From assembly GCA_958510825.1 (NCBI GenBank), contig OY294051.1, forward strand, positions 30,011,667 to 30,075,666: 64,000 nucleotides of DNA, in the 5' to 3' direction. The notes beneath the pieces were generated by a model. That model was not told the origin of the DNA. It saw only the letters and a program-made list of their open reading frames with translations, and made no database searches. This DNA comes from Brachypterus glaber. Lineage: Eukaryota > Arthropoda > Insecta > Coleoptera > Kateretidae. Position numbers and translations under genes: made by a program. The first letter of the stretch is position 1; every line of letters starts with the position of its first letter. Below are positions 20,045 to 31,910 of this stretch, one piece after another.

Positions 20045-20410
20045 CAGGGTTATACAGAAATAGTGTCATTAACTTTAAGGGGTGATTCTACATTGGAAAA
20101 TATGAAAAAAATTCTAAAAATGCGTAATAAGCTAAAAGTGGCTAAAAATTTCTGGTTTTATTTGAGATATAGCAACGAGGTTTTGCACGTGAACTAATTC
20201 TAATAAATAAAGCCCATCTACGTATGTTATTTTTATGTACTTATTTTAACCAGGGGTGTGTGAAACTTTTTTCTTTGTAACTTTTTTGTGATTTTATTTT
20301 TGGAGTATGATTCCTCAAGTCATAATACATAAAAAAGGTACTCTTGTTGTAATACTGTAGGATTAACCGTTTTCGAGAAAAATTAATTTGAAGGGGAAAT
20401 TTCACGGTTC
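20045..20410 (+). mobile_element. Foldback element family F2, left part
   Basis: Starts cagggttatacagaaata after a TA and continues with ggtgattctacat and the family arm (accaggggtgtg). It lacks the second arm and fades at about 20410. Confidence 0.55.
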
Positions 20411-20912
20411 GGGGGCGAAAATAATAGAATAAGAATCAGTTTATTTTGTGTTAAAATAATTAAACGTGTCAATAATAATAATAAATAAATAATGTGTAGA
20501 TAATAAGTCCTTAAAATTAAATAAGGTAAATATGCATATAAACTGAGAAAAAAAAAACATGTATTAAATATTAAAATAACCAAAATAAAAGTAAATATTA
20601 AAAATTATAGAAGAAACATATAAAAACAAATAACGTTAAAGAAACATATATATCTAAGAGTCAATAAAGTCATTATTTAGGTATTCATCAAAGCTATTTT
20701 TTGGAAGTGCCTGTATATGAGGTTTTATTCTTTGTTTTTGATTTATATTTATTTAAAAATTTTCATGTTCCCAGTGGGAACTTCCCACTAGGAAAAGTAT
20801 ACAGTTTAAAATGAAAAACAATACATATCTTCACAGCTTGTATTATGCCTATTTTAAGAAAAATACCAATACTTATAGGAATATTTAAACCATTAATGTA
20901 AAATGCTAAATA

Positions 20913-21634
20913 CAGTGCGGTCCAAAAGTCACCCCCCCCCTTAACTTTTGAACGAGTTGAGATATCGATTTCAAATTTAGAACTCTTAAATAAGACAACT
21001 TAAACTATCTTTAAGCATATATTTAATACTTTTTTTCTTAAAATGTGGGCAGGGGGGCATGGGGGGATTTTTTTTTAAATGGAAAAGGGGGTCGTGTGAT
21101 ACATCATTTTAAAGCCTTTAGAATTCTCTATATAACCATACATTTTTAAATTTTTTAAACATGTTTTTTAAGGTTTTCATTTTTCAGTTTTTTGTGCTAA
21201 AAATATAATTTTTTAAGTTTTTTTTTTTGTTAATTTTTATTTATATCAACTAAAATTAGTTGAAAAGTATAATTTACTTTTTTTCATTAGGAAATTAGGC
21301 ATTTTTAAAAAATTGTTTGGATTTTTTAGAGAAATTTTGACAAAAATACCCATTTTCAACCCTATTTTAAACCCAAAAAAAATGTTTAAAAAAAATAAAA
21401 AATATACAGTTAAATGGAGAATTTTATAAGCTTTAAAATGATGTATCACACGACCCACCTTTCCATTTAAAAAATGTCGCCCCATGCCCCCCCTGCCCAC
21501 ATTTTAAGAGCTAAAAGTATCAAATATATGTTTAAATATAGTTTAAGTTGTCTTATTTAAGAGTTCTAAATTTGAAGTCGATATCTAAACTCGTTCAAAA
21601 GCTAAGAGGGGGGGGTGACTTTTGGACCGCTCTG
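20913..21634. mobile_element. F1 foldback element, copy 1
   Basis: 722 bp between TA dinucleotides. The left end is CAGTGCGGTCCAAAAGTCAC followed by a run of C; the right end is the inverse with a run of G. The two halves are imperfect inverted copies through almost the whole length (caactcgttcaaaag and cttttgaacgagttg, tgggcaggggggcat and atgcccccc). TA duplication and CAGT ends suggest Tc1/mariner-type mobilisation. No frame is conserved between copies. Confidence 0.85.
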
Positions 21635-22059
21635 TATAATGTTAAAGTTTGTGGCCTTTACTGTAAATATTTTTGCACTCCAGTGTCAAAAACATAGTAA
21701 AACTATTCCTAGCTTTTAACAACAAAGTTCTTTACCTACTAAAAGAAAATTATAAACTTTTGTTTTGAAATTGACTTCCCCACAAAGTTCCCCATTGAAC
21801 TTTATGTTCGCAGTTAGTTAAAACCTGTTTAAAAGTTTGTTTAACTATTTGCTGGCTTAGTTTCAGGGAAAATTTACTTTACACACACCAAAAAACTGTT
21901 GGTAATTGGTTTACTTAATACTAACAACAAAATTTATATCTATAACAAGCAGTTTTAAGTAATTTATTTTCTTGATTTTTAACTTAATTGATTTGTATTG
22001 AGATATCTTTAATTTTAATCTTTTTGCCTGTATTCTAGTATTTACACTATTATATTATA

Positions 22060-22831
22060 CAGGGTGATCCAAAAAGAATGTGACTGAGTGTTTCACCCAT
22101 AGCTTCTCTCTTACATACAACTAGTTTCTTACTGAAATCTTTACCAACTCTTCTCAGATAGTGGGAGCACCAAGAACCTGAACCGAAAGTTTAGAACCCA
22201 CACCATTTCGGCGGCAGAGCTTCTCAAAATCGAAGTTTATTTTTCGATGTTTAACAATTTCTGTAGATTCGCTTAGTTTTGCACTTTTTTGTTGCTGTTC
22301 TTGTTTAGATTGACGGGATGGAATCTGAATTAGTGCTGGGAGGAAGAAGTTCAAGATTAGCACCAAGAAAGAGAAAAGAAGAAGAAGGAAATGAATGAAA
22401 AAATGGCAGCAATTAACAGGTGCTAGACTTGTGCGAGCTCTATGCCGTCGCCGAACTCTAGGTCACGGTCATGACCCAAGGTCCGAAGGCCTTCTACCCA
22501 ACCTCTTCCGCCCCTTAACAGCTATAACCGTGATTCATTATTATTATTATTATTATTACTTTCAGGGAAGGCCGAGGATAGTATTTGCGCAGGAAGAAAA
22601 AACACACACTTACCTCGAAATTTCAAACCCCAATGTTGATGAAGGACCCAAATACTCGAAATACTCGAAAACAAAATTATTTATTTTTTTTATTTATTTT
22701 TATATTTATTTTTTCTATACAGGCCAAAATCGGTACGTAGGTGCTCCCTAGAATGTTGACCACGCCCCCTAAATTGGGCACGTCCCCTACCTATAGATTT
22801 TAGCCAGTCACACTCTTTTTGGACCACCCGG
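22060..22831. mobile_element. Mariner-type MITE with GC-rich interior
   Basis: The left end cagggtgatccaaaaagaat and the right end attcttttt-like complement (cactctttttggaccacccgg) are inverted, with TA on both sides. The interior 22400-22620 is richer in G and C than anything nearby. It has splice-like words: ttattactttcag then gg on the plus strand, and gaggtaagt on the minus strand. It may carry a captured host fragment, but no protein can be named. Confidence 0.6.
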
Positions 22832-22911
22832 TACATAGGACCTATTTCATATTTCAAGATATGGCAAGTTGCTTTAAACAAAGTTTAATTTTATTTAGTT
22901 TTAGGTATAAT

Positions 22912-23475
22912 AATAAAAAACAAGTCGTGAAGATATGTAATGCTACGCATTCCATTATATATAATTCACAGTAAATTATATATTGCATTTTCCCAAATAA
23001 AAGAAAAATTTTACCTTTTTTTTAAACGTATTTTTTTTAAACAAATCATTAAAAAAACATTTTTTTCAAAAAAAAATAAAAAAATACAAAATTTTTTTAG
23101 TTTTAATTTTTTTTAAATTTTCTTTTATGCGAAAAACAAAAAATTAAAAACAAAATCAGAAAAAAAAATTAAAAAAAACTTATTTTTTTTCAACATTTTT
23201 CATTTTTTTTAATTTTCTTTTTTCGAAACACGAAAAATTTGAAAAAAAAATAATATCATTTTTTTACCCCCTATAACTTATTATTTTTGGGGGGATTACT
23301 TTTAAGATTGGTAGAATTGATCCTTATAATAAAAGTAATTTTTCCTGAAAGAGTTACGTTAATCGGAATTTTCTTTCAGCTTTTTTCGATTTTTTTTAAG
23401 TTTAACGGTCAATATTTGACTTAATGTAACGTTCAAAATTTTTGACATTGGCCCTTTTTAGAACCAAGCCACAGA
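22912..23475 (+). repeat. Dispersed repeat T, copy 1
   Basis: Begins acaagtcgtgaagatatg, aatgctacgcattcc, then very A/T-homopolymeric sequence, then ttggggggattac. Related copies are at 28870-29330 (minus) and 35082-36390 (plus). The last ~80 bases (ggtcaatatttgactt, gacattggccc) match the end of the MITE at 51414. Confidence 0.5.
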
Positions 23476-24219
23476 TTTACTTCATAATTTGCAAATATGG
23501 CGAAGGCGCTAACAAACAGAATTGTTTTATACTGCAAAATTTTACGTTGTGTATTTTTTCTTATAAGCTCATAATCACACGCATTTTGCGTGTTCTTATA
23601 GGCCCATAAGAGGTCTCTAGTTTTTTTTCTGTTGGGTTGGCAACATACAAAAGCCTATCTCTTGACGTGTTGCGTCCAAATGTCAATGTCAATTTAAAGT
23701 TTAATTTTCTACAAAATTTTGTGTTTAGGTCATTTTTACCGTGTTAAAATTGTGACTTGGTTACTTGCAGTGAAAAAGAGAAGACATGACTTTAAATATA
23801 TCAAAATAATATTTGTTTTTAGAATTTTAAACATGGCGAAAACTGTAATGCTAACCCGAAACAAAAATCCCTAAATCAGTCATCAATTTAAATGTAAGTT
23901 TTTTGAAATTTTAGAGCAAAATAGAAAAAATTGTATAAAGCACTCGTTTCATAACACGTTGTTAGCACACTAGTACTTTAGCTAAAAACGAATGATATAA
24001 AACTAGTACTTTAATATACTATAAAGTATGACCCCTTACTCCCTTTTCATATAATTTTGTTATATCTTTGCTGCAGAGACTCTGCATTAGCAGTTCTCTA
24101 TTTTCTAAAAACATGCGGGATTTTAACCTTAAAAGACCTTATTATGTTTTTAATAAAGAGCGTCCTGGCATGCCATGAAGTATCGTGTTACAACCTGAAA
24201 GAACGCCATGCATCCACAA

Positions 24220-24722
24220 AGTGAGTGTTGAAACCATTAACCCTTGACAGAGTATTGTATGCAATTCCCCAGGACCCCAAAGGCGAAATCCCAAAGGAGT
24301 CGGCGGGAAATTGCGAAGCCTGCTTCCTGTGTCGTAATGCACCTCAATAGGTTGGCTTACATTATATTTTAAAACCGAGAATACGTTTATGTTAGAATTT
24401 AATTGAACTTTAATGAAAATACTATTATATGTAACAAATCTCATTAAATTTTTAGGCATTATAATCGATCAGCACTTAAAATGGAACCTACATATGAAAA
24501 GTAAGCTTAAGTAAGCTTTAGTAGGCATTAACCCTTGACAAAGTATCGACAAGTCCTTAGGATCCCACAGGCAAAATTCCAAAGGAGTCGGCGAGATACT
24601 AGCACCATAATTGGCTAGCTCACATTACATTTGAAAACAAAGAATAAGTTTATTTTAGAATTATGTTTAAAAATATTTAATTTTTAGGCATTATAATCGA
24701 TTAACACTTACCCAAGCCAACT
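24220..24722 (+). repeat. Two diverged direct copies of a non-LTR retroelement scrap
   Basis: Two segments (about 24231-24513 and 24529-24722) share cattaacccttgaca, ccaaaggagtcggcg and ttaggcattataatcgat in the same order. The first ends in the RT fragment at 24443-24511; the second has a stop in the matching place. Confidence 0.5.
24443..24511 (+). pseudogene. Non-LTR retrotransposon RT scrap (Jockey-like)
   Basis: Translates to IKFLGIIIDQHLKWNLHMK, the phrase found after the palm of many Jockey- and CR1-type reverse transcriptases (FLG-I-ID--L-W--H). A stop lies ~13 codons upstream and another directly downstream, so only a scrap remains. A more decayed duplicate is at about 24685-24715. 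Family assignment is from the motif alone. Confidence 0.55.
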
Positions 24723-24810
24723 ATTATATATTACTGTCTCATTTTTTATTTTATTGTTTTACAGTACATATATTCGGCGTCAAACTAAAAATATTTAATT
24801 TAAAAATATA

Positions 24811-24996
24811 CCGGGTGAGTTTTATTTATGTCCACCCCCAAAATTAAGATTAGTCTTCACTCGATAAAAACGAAACTGGGGTGATTTATATTATTTTATT
24901 TTAAAAATATCCGAAAGTATCAAATAATGCTAAAAGATCGATATCCCAACTCGTTCAAAAGTTAAAGGGGGGGGGGGTGACTTTCGGACCGCTCTG
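24811..24996. mobile_element. Junction of two element fragments
   Basis: 24811-24880 is the left end of the MITE seen at 12332 (ccgggtgagttttattt, ccaaaattaagatta). From about 24914 to 24996 comes the right end of an F1 foldback element (caactcgttcaaaag, G-run, ggaccgctctg followed by TA). The middle of both is missing. Confidence 0.65.
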
Positions 24997-25308
24997 TACA
25001 TACATTATATTACTTTATTTCTATCCCAGCTTACTTTCTTATCTCTCGGTACGCGTACCGTTTCCGGACAATGTTCCCGGATCGCTTGAGTTTAGCTATC
25101 AAGGGACTTTTTGATGCGTCATACTGTCGAGCTTAACAAAACTCATTACCAACTAAACTAAATAAAAAATACGGATGTAATAATAAAATCGTTACCCTGT
25201 TTTAGACTAATAAATTAGCATTTTTTATAAACTGTTTTTCCCTCCATCCCTAATTATAACAATCTTTTTCTTTATTTGCAGCAGGTCCTTTTAGTAGAAT
25301 ATAAAATC

Positions 25309-25660
25309 ATGGCGGCTGCGGCCGGATGCCATAAAATAATACTTATTTATGGTACAAGAGAGGAAACTAGGATATTGCACATGAGAAAATTAACCCACGA
25401 GGCTGGAGGCAAAGTCGGTTAATCTTAGTTTACTCACGAGGGACATTCAAGGTTTTATCCAATAAATAGCTTATACATTCATATTTTTATTAAAAATTTT
25501 AATGACATTTACAAGAAAATAGTTTGACAAGTGACAGTTAAGTGGGTAAATTAAATATTAAAAGTCCAATCTATAAGTAAAAGCCACGTGTGGGTTATTA
25601 TTGAGTTTCTTTATTTAAAATAAAGCTAGTAATTATCTTATTATCTGTATGTATTGGATA
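25309..25660. repeat. Dispersed repeat U, copy 1
   Basis: Shares with 51950-52290 the words gatattgc, catgagaaaattaacc, caaggttttatccaataaa, atttacaagaaaata and gttattattgagttt in order. It has a decayed version of the hairpin seen at 52012. Confidence 0.6.
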
Positions 25661-26054
25661 AAAAACTAAATGTCTCGGCTTGACAGTTATCAAAATGTTT
25701 AATGTTTTGTATCTAAAAAGGCCTACTTATATTAAAAAAACATGTAAGAAAAAGAAATTTTACGTAGTACAAAACATATACAATCAATTTTGACAGATGC
25801 TTGTTTAAAGTAATTATTATTAGGAATAAAAATAAATTTAACATATTTTGATTTCTATTTAATAAACTGAGGAACATTGATCTGGTATAGTTACCGTATG
25901 TATTAAGTGTGATACTGATCACATGTAGCAGGTAACTAGGTTAACTAAACCTATCAGTCTGTCAATATTAAACTAAACGCTTGACAATTAACCCATGCCT
26001 CCCCTAATTAAGTTTAGTACACTGATAAAATTATAATTTATTATATGATGGTTA

Positions 26055-26310
26055 GACGTGCATTTCATAAGAAAAATACTGTGTATTTTGATGTTTTTTA
26101 TGTAATGTAAGGTAACTAAATAAAAAATTAAGTAATTTTTATAAGATCTAGACTGTCTAGACTAGACATTAATGGTCAAAATAGTAACGATATAACTATA
26201 GTTTCTATTATTGACATGATAAACAGAAATATTTGGATTAAAACACTTAAGATATAAAAGGCTGTGGTAAAAGGTGGAAAATGGTTTATAAAACAAGGTG
26301 AATAAAATTC
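26055..26310 (+). repeat. Dispersed repeat V, copy 1
   Basis: Matches 53390-53640 in opposite orientation (tattttgatgttttttat, attaagtaatttttataa, atatttggatt, aaggctgtg). No coding content. Confidence 0.5.
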
Positions 26311-27045
26311 GTAGAATCTACGAGGTAAATATCTAAATAAAATTAGGCAAACCTCCATACATAAACATCACACGAGTGTGATATAAAAATATCAAACTAG
26401 TGCGATATGAGGCGTTTTCTAAAGAACAAAAGACTGTGCTAAATGTCATTTTCATAGAGGATCGTAGGAAAAGAACCATGCTACAATGATTCATTGGTAT
26501 CGAAGTAATTCATTCGTATAAATTCTGCAATATTTACAAAACTAGCGCAGTGAACGTATTTTGCATGGCTTGTTAAGTTTACAGCGTTCATTACGTTGGC
26601 AGCAATGGTTTCTAATGATCACGATTAATCACCGGTGGCTGTAGGGAATACACATAACGTCATACAAATAATGCAACCGGCAAATTTATCGCCCAGAAGT
26701 ACAGAGATATGGCCTATTTAGGCGAATCAAATTATTATTAGACCTGGATTTAGTATAATTGCTAGTTATTTAAATCATAATGGCTAACTAGACAGTATTT
26801 TTTTGTTATTGGCAGCAATGGTTTATAAATACAGGCAGACAACGTTAAAAGTTACACGTAAAAAAAAGGATTAATTAAACCAATGACACGTGTCTTTCGA
26901 TATGTTTAAAGGCAAGCATATCTTTGAACCAAAGTCAATGTCCTTAAATGAAGAGATTGTGTATTTATTATTACTCTGCGATCATTTTAAGATCAAATTT
27001 ATAAAAATTTGTTGATGTGTTGTTGAGAAACACGATTTTTATTTC

Positions 27046-28656
27046 TGAACCCCGGAGGTAAAGGACACCATTTGTGACATGTAATTTTTCAGGAAAGCAC
27101 GTTTTCAATTTTAAACGCATGTTTCTTCGCAACTAATAGGAATTGATTTACGAAACTGTAACACATTATTAATGGCATTATACTGCCCTGCTAAGACAAG
27201 TTGTCCTATCTGCAAATTAGATGTTTTGAGATATGGCCAGTATTATTGTTTTTGTATCCACTTTTTAAAAACACGTTTAAATAAATATCGCGTTTATTTT
27301 TGTTAGGTAGGACAGTTAGTCCTAGTAAGGACAGTTAGTTCTAGTAAAAGCTAAAATATCTGCTAAGACAAGTTGTCCTAACTGCAAATTGGATGATTAC
27401 TTTGCTTATCTTTGTAAATTTGCTCAGGACAACAAATAGCATTTAACCGCACAAAAACACTATATTTACTGAAAATAAACAATAATTATACTTATCTCCT
27501 GATGGATGTAAATATTTAATTTTTAGGTTATAATATTTGGCGCGAATCTTGCTGTTAGAAAATAAGTTGTCATACTAGATGAATTTGTCCTATCTAAAGT
27601 AGTTAGGACAAAATGATTTAAAAAGTCCAATTAAATTACTAAGATCTGTACAGTTAGGACTTATTCGTCTGGTAAGGACTAGTTAGGACAATTTTACTTA
27701 GAAAACATTGAAAATTTTTCACATAGGACAAACATCTTAGGCTAATTTTCAGGACTTGGGTTTTAGATAGGACATTTCTTTTTAGTAGGCATGGGGCTAG
27801 TGTAAAGCAATACAATGTTATGCTTATAAAAAAAAATGTTGACATAGTGTTGTACACCTTTGGGACTGCACTTTGGACATAATATAAGTTTTGAAAGTTA
27901 GTTACACTATTTGTAATAGTTTGTCATAATAATGAAAATACAGTACATTACTGAGCAAACTCTTAAGAGTGCAAACTTAAACATCACAATGTTTTTTTTA
28001 GAATTCACTGAAAAAAAATCATTAGTGTGTGCTGAAAAAACTGATAATATTAGTGTGGCACTGTATTGTAAAAGAAAGCATTTTAGTCCTCCAAAAAATC
28101 ATTGTTATCACCGTCAGGATAGTCTCCGTTGTTGACATCGCTTTATGGCAGATTCTTATAAAATGCATGGCAAGCAATAGGTACATAGATAAGGTAACAG
28201 AGATAATAGGTCTTTGTACTGCTGGGATATTGCGACTGCTGACTTCAATGGTGGATTTGTTGAAAACCTAGGCTCCGTACTATCTTCCAATCAAGCTTCC
28301 AATCTTCCACTCATCCCTTTTATTCTGTTCAGGTCAACTGCGTCAAACTCGCCATCACATGATGATTTTAAGTAAATCATCCCTATGTTTTTCTGCCGTA
28401 CTTGAATGTGATCACAGGTTGACAGAAGAAACTTCTCTTTCTGAACATTTTGTTTTCTTTGAATGAATAGTCAAGTCCACATGGTGTTCTTTACTTCCAA
28501 AGAAAACGGACATGGTTTTGTTTTCCATTGTATTATTTCCGTTATGGACAGAGTGCCCTGTACCTCTATATAAAGCGAAAAATGCACATCAAGGACATGG
28601 TGCTAACACTATTTCACAAAAAAATGGACATGGTGTCCTTTATCTCCGGGGTCCAG
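27046..28656 (-). mobile_element. DNA element with GACCCCGGAGRTAAAGGACACC terminal repeats
   Basis: The left end gaaccccggaggtaaagg and the right end cctttatctccggggtcc are inverted with the word ggacacca inside. The right half carries a broken reading frame on the minus strand (28083-28461). The left half is packed with aggaca words. The target duplication is not clear. It is read as a decayed or internally deleted DNA transposon whose superfamily I cannot name. Confidence 0.55.
28083..28461 (-). pseudogene. Broken element-encoded protein tail (DUF7869-like C-terminus)
   Basis: In one minus-strand frame I read TCDHIQVRQKNIGMIYLKSS, then DGEFDAVDLNRIKGMSGRLE, a stop, and later QQYKDLLSLLPYL. 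A shift in frame then gives HAFYKNLP, a stop, and an acidic tail with DGDNNDFLED before the final stop. The order (IQVRQ, IGMI, VDL-RIKG, LLPY, H-FY--LP) is what I recall for the C-terminus of repeat-encoded insect proteins annotated as DUF7869; this is from memory. At least two stops and one frameshift show it is dead. Upstream frames toward 28560 give weak continuation. Confidence 0.5.
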
Positions 28657-28869
28657 ATTTGTTTTAACAAAAAAAGTGCGATATGTTAAAAAAAAAATAG
28701 ATTTTACGCCGAGAAATAAGAAAAAAAAAGTTTGAACTTTTGTGCAAAATCGTTTCTTAAGAAAGCTAGGTCATTTTTAAGGGGCAATTTTTGAATATTT
28801 CTCACTCACTCTTACTCAGGAACGGTCTAACTTATTGATATTACTTTTTCCCTATAGTACAGTATTATA

Positions 28870-29330
28870 CTGTAATACCTAACCTAACTATAATAGGTTA
28901 CTATACTATTCACAGCGCCTGCGCTAGAATAGTATTATACGGTAGTTTTGAATTTTCCAAAATTTTCAAAAATCGTCCTAGGCAAAAAATTCTTGGATAT
29001 AAATTTGTTTCATGAAAAAATAAGCAACTTTTTTTTCAACACGATAACTCGAGAACGAATAATCGGATCGACTCAAAATTTTCATGAAAAACCAAGTTCT
29101 ATGAGATCCCTATTGTTTTTCAAAGTAACCCCCCCAAAAACAAAAAAATAAATAAATATCATTTTCAAAAATTGTTTTTTCAAAAAAGTTTGGTTTTTCG
29201 CAAAAAATAAGATAAAAAAATTGAAAAATTATAAAATTTTTCTTTTGAATTTTTTTTATTTTTTTTTTTTTAAACATTTTTCGTTTGGACTTTTACATAT
29301 CTTACATATCTTCACGGCTTGTTTTATGAT
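28870..29330 (-). repeat. Dispersed repeat T, copy 2
   Basis: Reverse orientation of the repeat at 35082-36390. It shares the palindromic end actattcacagcgcc...gaatagt, the words cgagaacgaataatcgg and catgaaaa, a very A/T-rich middle, and the other end atatcttcacggcttgtt. Confidence 0.55.
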
Positions 29331-29639
29331 AAAACGTTAAAATATATACATGAATGAGTAAATTAATGTGCACTAGCATATAAATTTTTAATTGTAAGTA
29401 ATCGAGTTTTATAATTATAATTAAAACAGTGAATAATTAATAATTAAATTTTAATGAATTATTTAAAATAAATTATTTAAAATATTTTTGGAAATATCCA
29501 ATTAATTTCGGGCCATTGCTCAATGAAGTCCAGTTAAATGTTTTAGTTATCATTATTTATTGCATTGTTAATAATTAATAATTTATTACACTCTCCGCAG
29601 CCCTACAGAAAAATAATTACTGAAAACAAGTACGTTATA

Positions 29640-30355
29640 CAGTGCGGTCCAAAAGTCACCCCCCCTTTTAACTTTTGAACGAGTTGAGATATCGACTTCA
29701 ACTTTAGAACTCTTAAATAAGACAACTTAAACTATCTTTTAGCATATATTTGTTATTTTTAGCTCTTAAAATGAGGGCAGGGGGGCATGGAGGACATTTT
29801 TTTAAATGGAAAGGGATTCGTGTGATACATCATTTTAAAGCTCATAAAATTCTTTATTTAAACTAACATTTTTAAATTTTTTAAAAATGTTTTTTAAGGT
29901 TTTGATTTTTAAATTTTTTGTGCTAAAACATTCGATTTTTTAAGTTTTTTATTATAAATTTTTATTTATGTCAACTAAAATTAGTTTAAAAGTATAATTA
30001 ACATTTTTTTATGATGAAATTGGGCATTTTTAAAAAATTATTTGTTTTTTTTAGAGGAATTTTGACATTAATACCCATTTTCAACCCCATTTTAAACCCA
30101 ATTTTTTTTTTTAATTTAAAAATATGGAGTTAAATGGAGAATTTTATAAGCCTTAAAATGATGTATTACACGACCCCCCTTTCCATTTAAAAAAATGTGC
30201 GCTATGCCCCCCTGCCCACATTTTAAGAGCTGAAAGTATTAAATATATGCTAAAAGATAGTTTAAGTTGTCTTATTTAAAAGTTCCAAATTTGAAGTCGA
30301 TATCTCAACTGGTTCAATAGTTAAGAGGGGGGGGGGTGACTTTTGGACCGCTCTG
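29640..30355. mobile_element. F1 foldback element, copy 2
   Basis: 716 bp with the family ends (CAGTGCGGTCC and GGACCGCTCTG), TA on both sides and the internal inverted halves. Near-full length. Confidence 0.85.
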
Positions 30356-30454
30356 TATTCAGAACAAGTGGCTCAAAAGTTTGTATATCCGCATGCAGAG
30401 CCGGATCAAGCCGGGGCGCCGGGAAAACTTTTTCTACAACCTAGTTAGTATACA

Positions 30455-31110
30455 GGATGTCCAGTAAATGATGTCATTTAAGGGGGTGATTCTACATAGG
30501 AAAATATGAAAAAAAATTCCTATAAACATATGTCTAAAAATGCGTCGTAAGGGAGCTAAGCCCCTTTAAAAGTGGCGAAAAAAATCGGTTTTTATTTAAT
30601 AACTTAGGAACGCTTTTAGGTATAGCAACCAGGTTTTGAATGTAAACTAATCTTAATAAGGCCCATCTTCGTATGTTATTTTCTTAAACTTATTTTAACC
30701 AGGGGTGTGCGAAACTGGGGGGCCTTATTAGTTTTTTGTTCCAAACTTTTTTTTGAAGGTGAAATTTCACGGTTAGATGACGAACAATTAAATACTAAAT
30801 GTTAAAAACCTAAATTTCAATGATACAAGGTGAATGTACCTCAAAAACTCAGAAAAAAACCTCATATATAGGTACTTCCAAAAATCAATCCTAAGGGAGG
30901 TACGGGCTCCTAAAAATGCATCAGTTTTAAAGGGCCATAGTAGCTTTAAAAGCGATTTTTCGACCTACATGTAAAGAAACTTTTTTTCTTAGTTTTTGTT
31001 ATAGAATACATCATTAAAATGATATGCATCATTGAAATTTTGGTTTTAAACATATTAGAACTTAATTTTTTGTCCTTGGCGTGAAATTTCACCTTCAAAT
31101 GAATTCTATG
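30455..31110 (+). mobile_element. Foldback element family F2, partial copy
   Basis: Starts after TA with caggatgtccagtaaatg and continues with ggtgattctacat and the arm sequence. The second arm is present from about 30830 (cattcgcc-like words) but ends without the outer terminus. A short (ACTAACT)n run follows at 31133-31165. Confidence 0.55.
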
Positions 31111-31586
31111 GCAACGGGTGGGAAACAGGCACTAACTACTAACTACTAACTAGTCTACTAACTACTAAAAAGTTCAAACAAAATGTATACACCACGGAAA
31201 AACGAAAAGTATACACTACGAAATGCGCAGCATTAGGTATATTTCTTCATGGCTCGATTAATTATGAAACTTTTGGTAATATTATGAATTATAATTTTAA
31301 TGTTGTCATCGATGCATTCAGACAAAAACAAAAAAAAATGTTTTTTCTTCAAGCGTACTAAAATGTTCATATTTTATAACTGAACACACTAGTTAGAAGT
31401 GATATATTTTTTTACAGTAACAAAATGAGTTCATTGTTGTACGCCGTAAAAAAAAGTTAGCAAAACCACCACTGGCGGCAGCACTCTTTGACTTTGATGA
31501 CAGCCATGCTTCAAACTTGTTTGTTTATTATGTAAACAGGTTGACTCGAGATTCTGTGCAAAAACCTTGTGTGAAATTGATTAAAA

Positions 31587-31766
31587 ATGATTGAAGAAGA
31601 ATATATGGTTTATACACCTACAAATCTCTCCGAAATTGCAAATGCTACATTAGACAAGTTACCATCAAAATCGCGAAAAGTGTACGATTTAGCCTACGAA
31701 AAAAAAATAAAATGAGCTAAGAAAGGTTTAAGTTTATTTCGAAAGAGTTTTATTGGCCTATTTTAA
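31587..31766 (+). pseudogene. Crypton/tyrosine-recombinase-like N-terminal fragment
   Basis: From an ATG the frame gives a 42-residue peptide with YTPTNLSEIANATLDKLPSK, followed by SRKVYDLAYEKKIK and a TGA. The same frame continues AKKGLSLFRKSFIGLF to TAA. The pattern NLSE-, LP-KSR--Y---YE, K--KG---F is what I recall for the N-terminal SAM-like region of insect proteins with a Crypton-type tyrosine recombinase. The TGA falls where a Trp codon is expected. No recombinase domain follows. Upstream 31470-31586 could be its leader (ctggcggcagcac). Confidence 0.45.
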
Positions 31767-31828
31767 TAAAAAAACATACTTTATTACTGAAGAATAAATT
31801 AAATTCAAAAATTAATATTAAAGAAAAA

Positions 31829-31847
31829 TAATATATATATATATATA

Positions 31848-31908
<61 letters not shown>
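31829..31908. repeat. (TA)n microsatellite
   Basis: About 40 TA units with one tct interruption. Confidence 0.97.
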
Positions 31909-31910
<2 letters not shown>

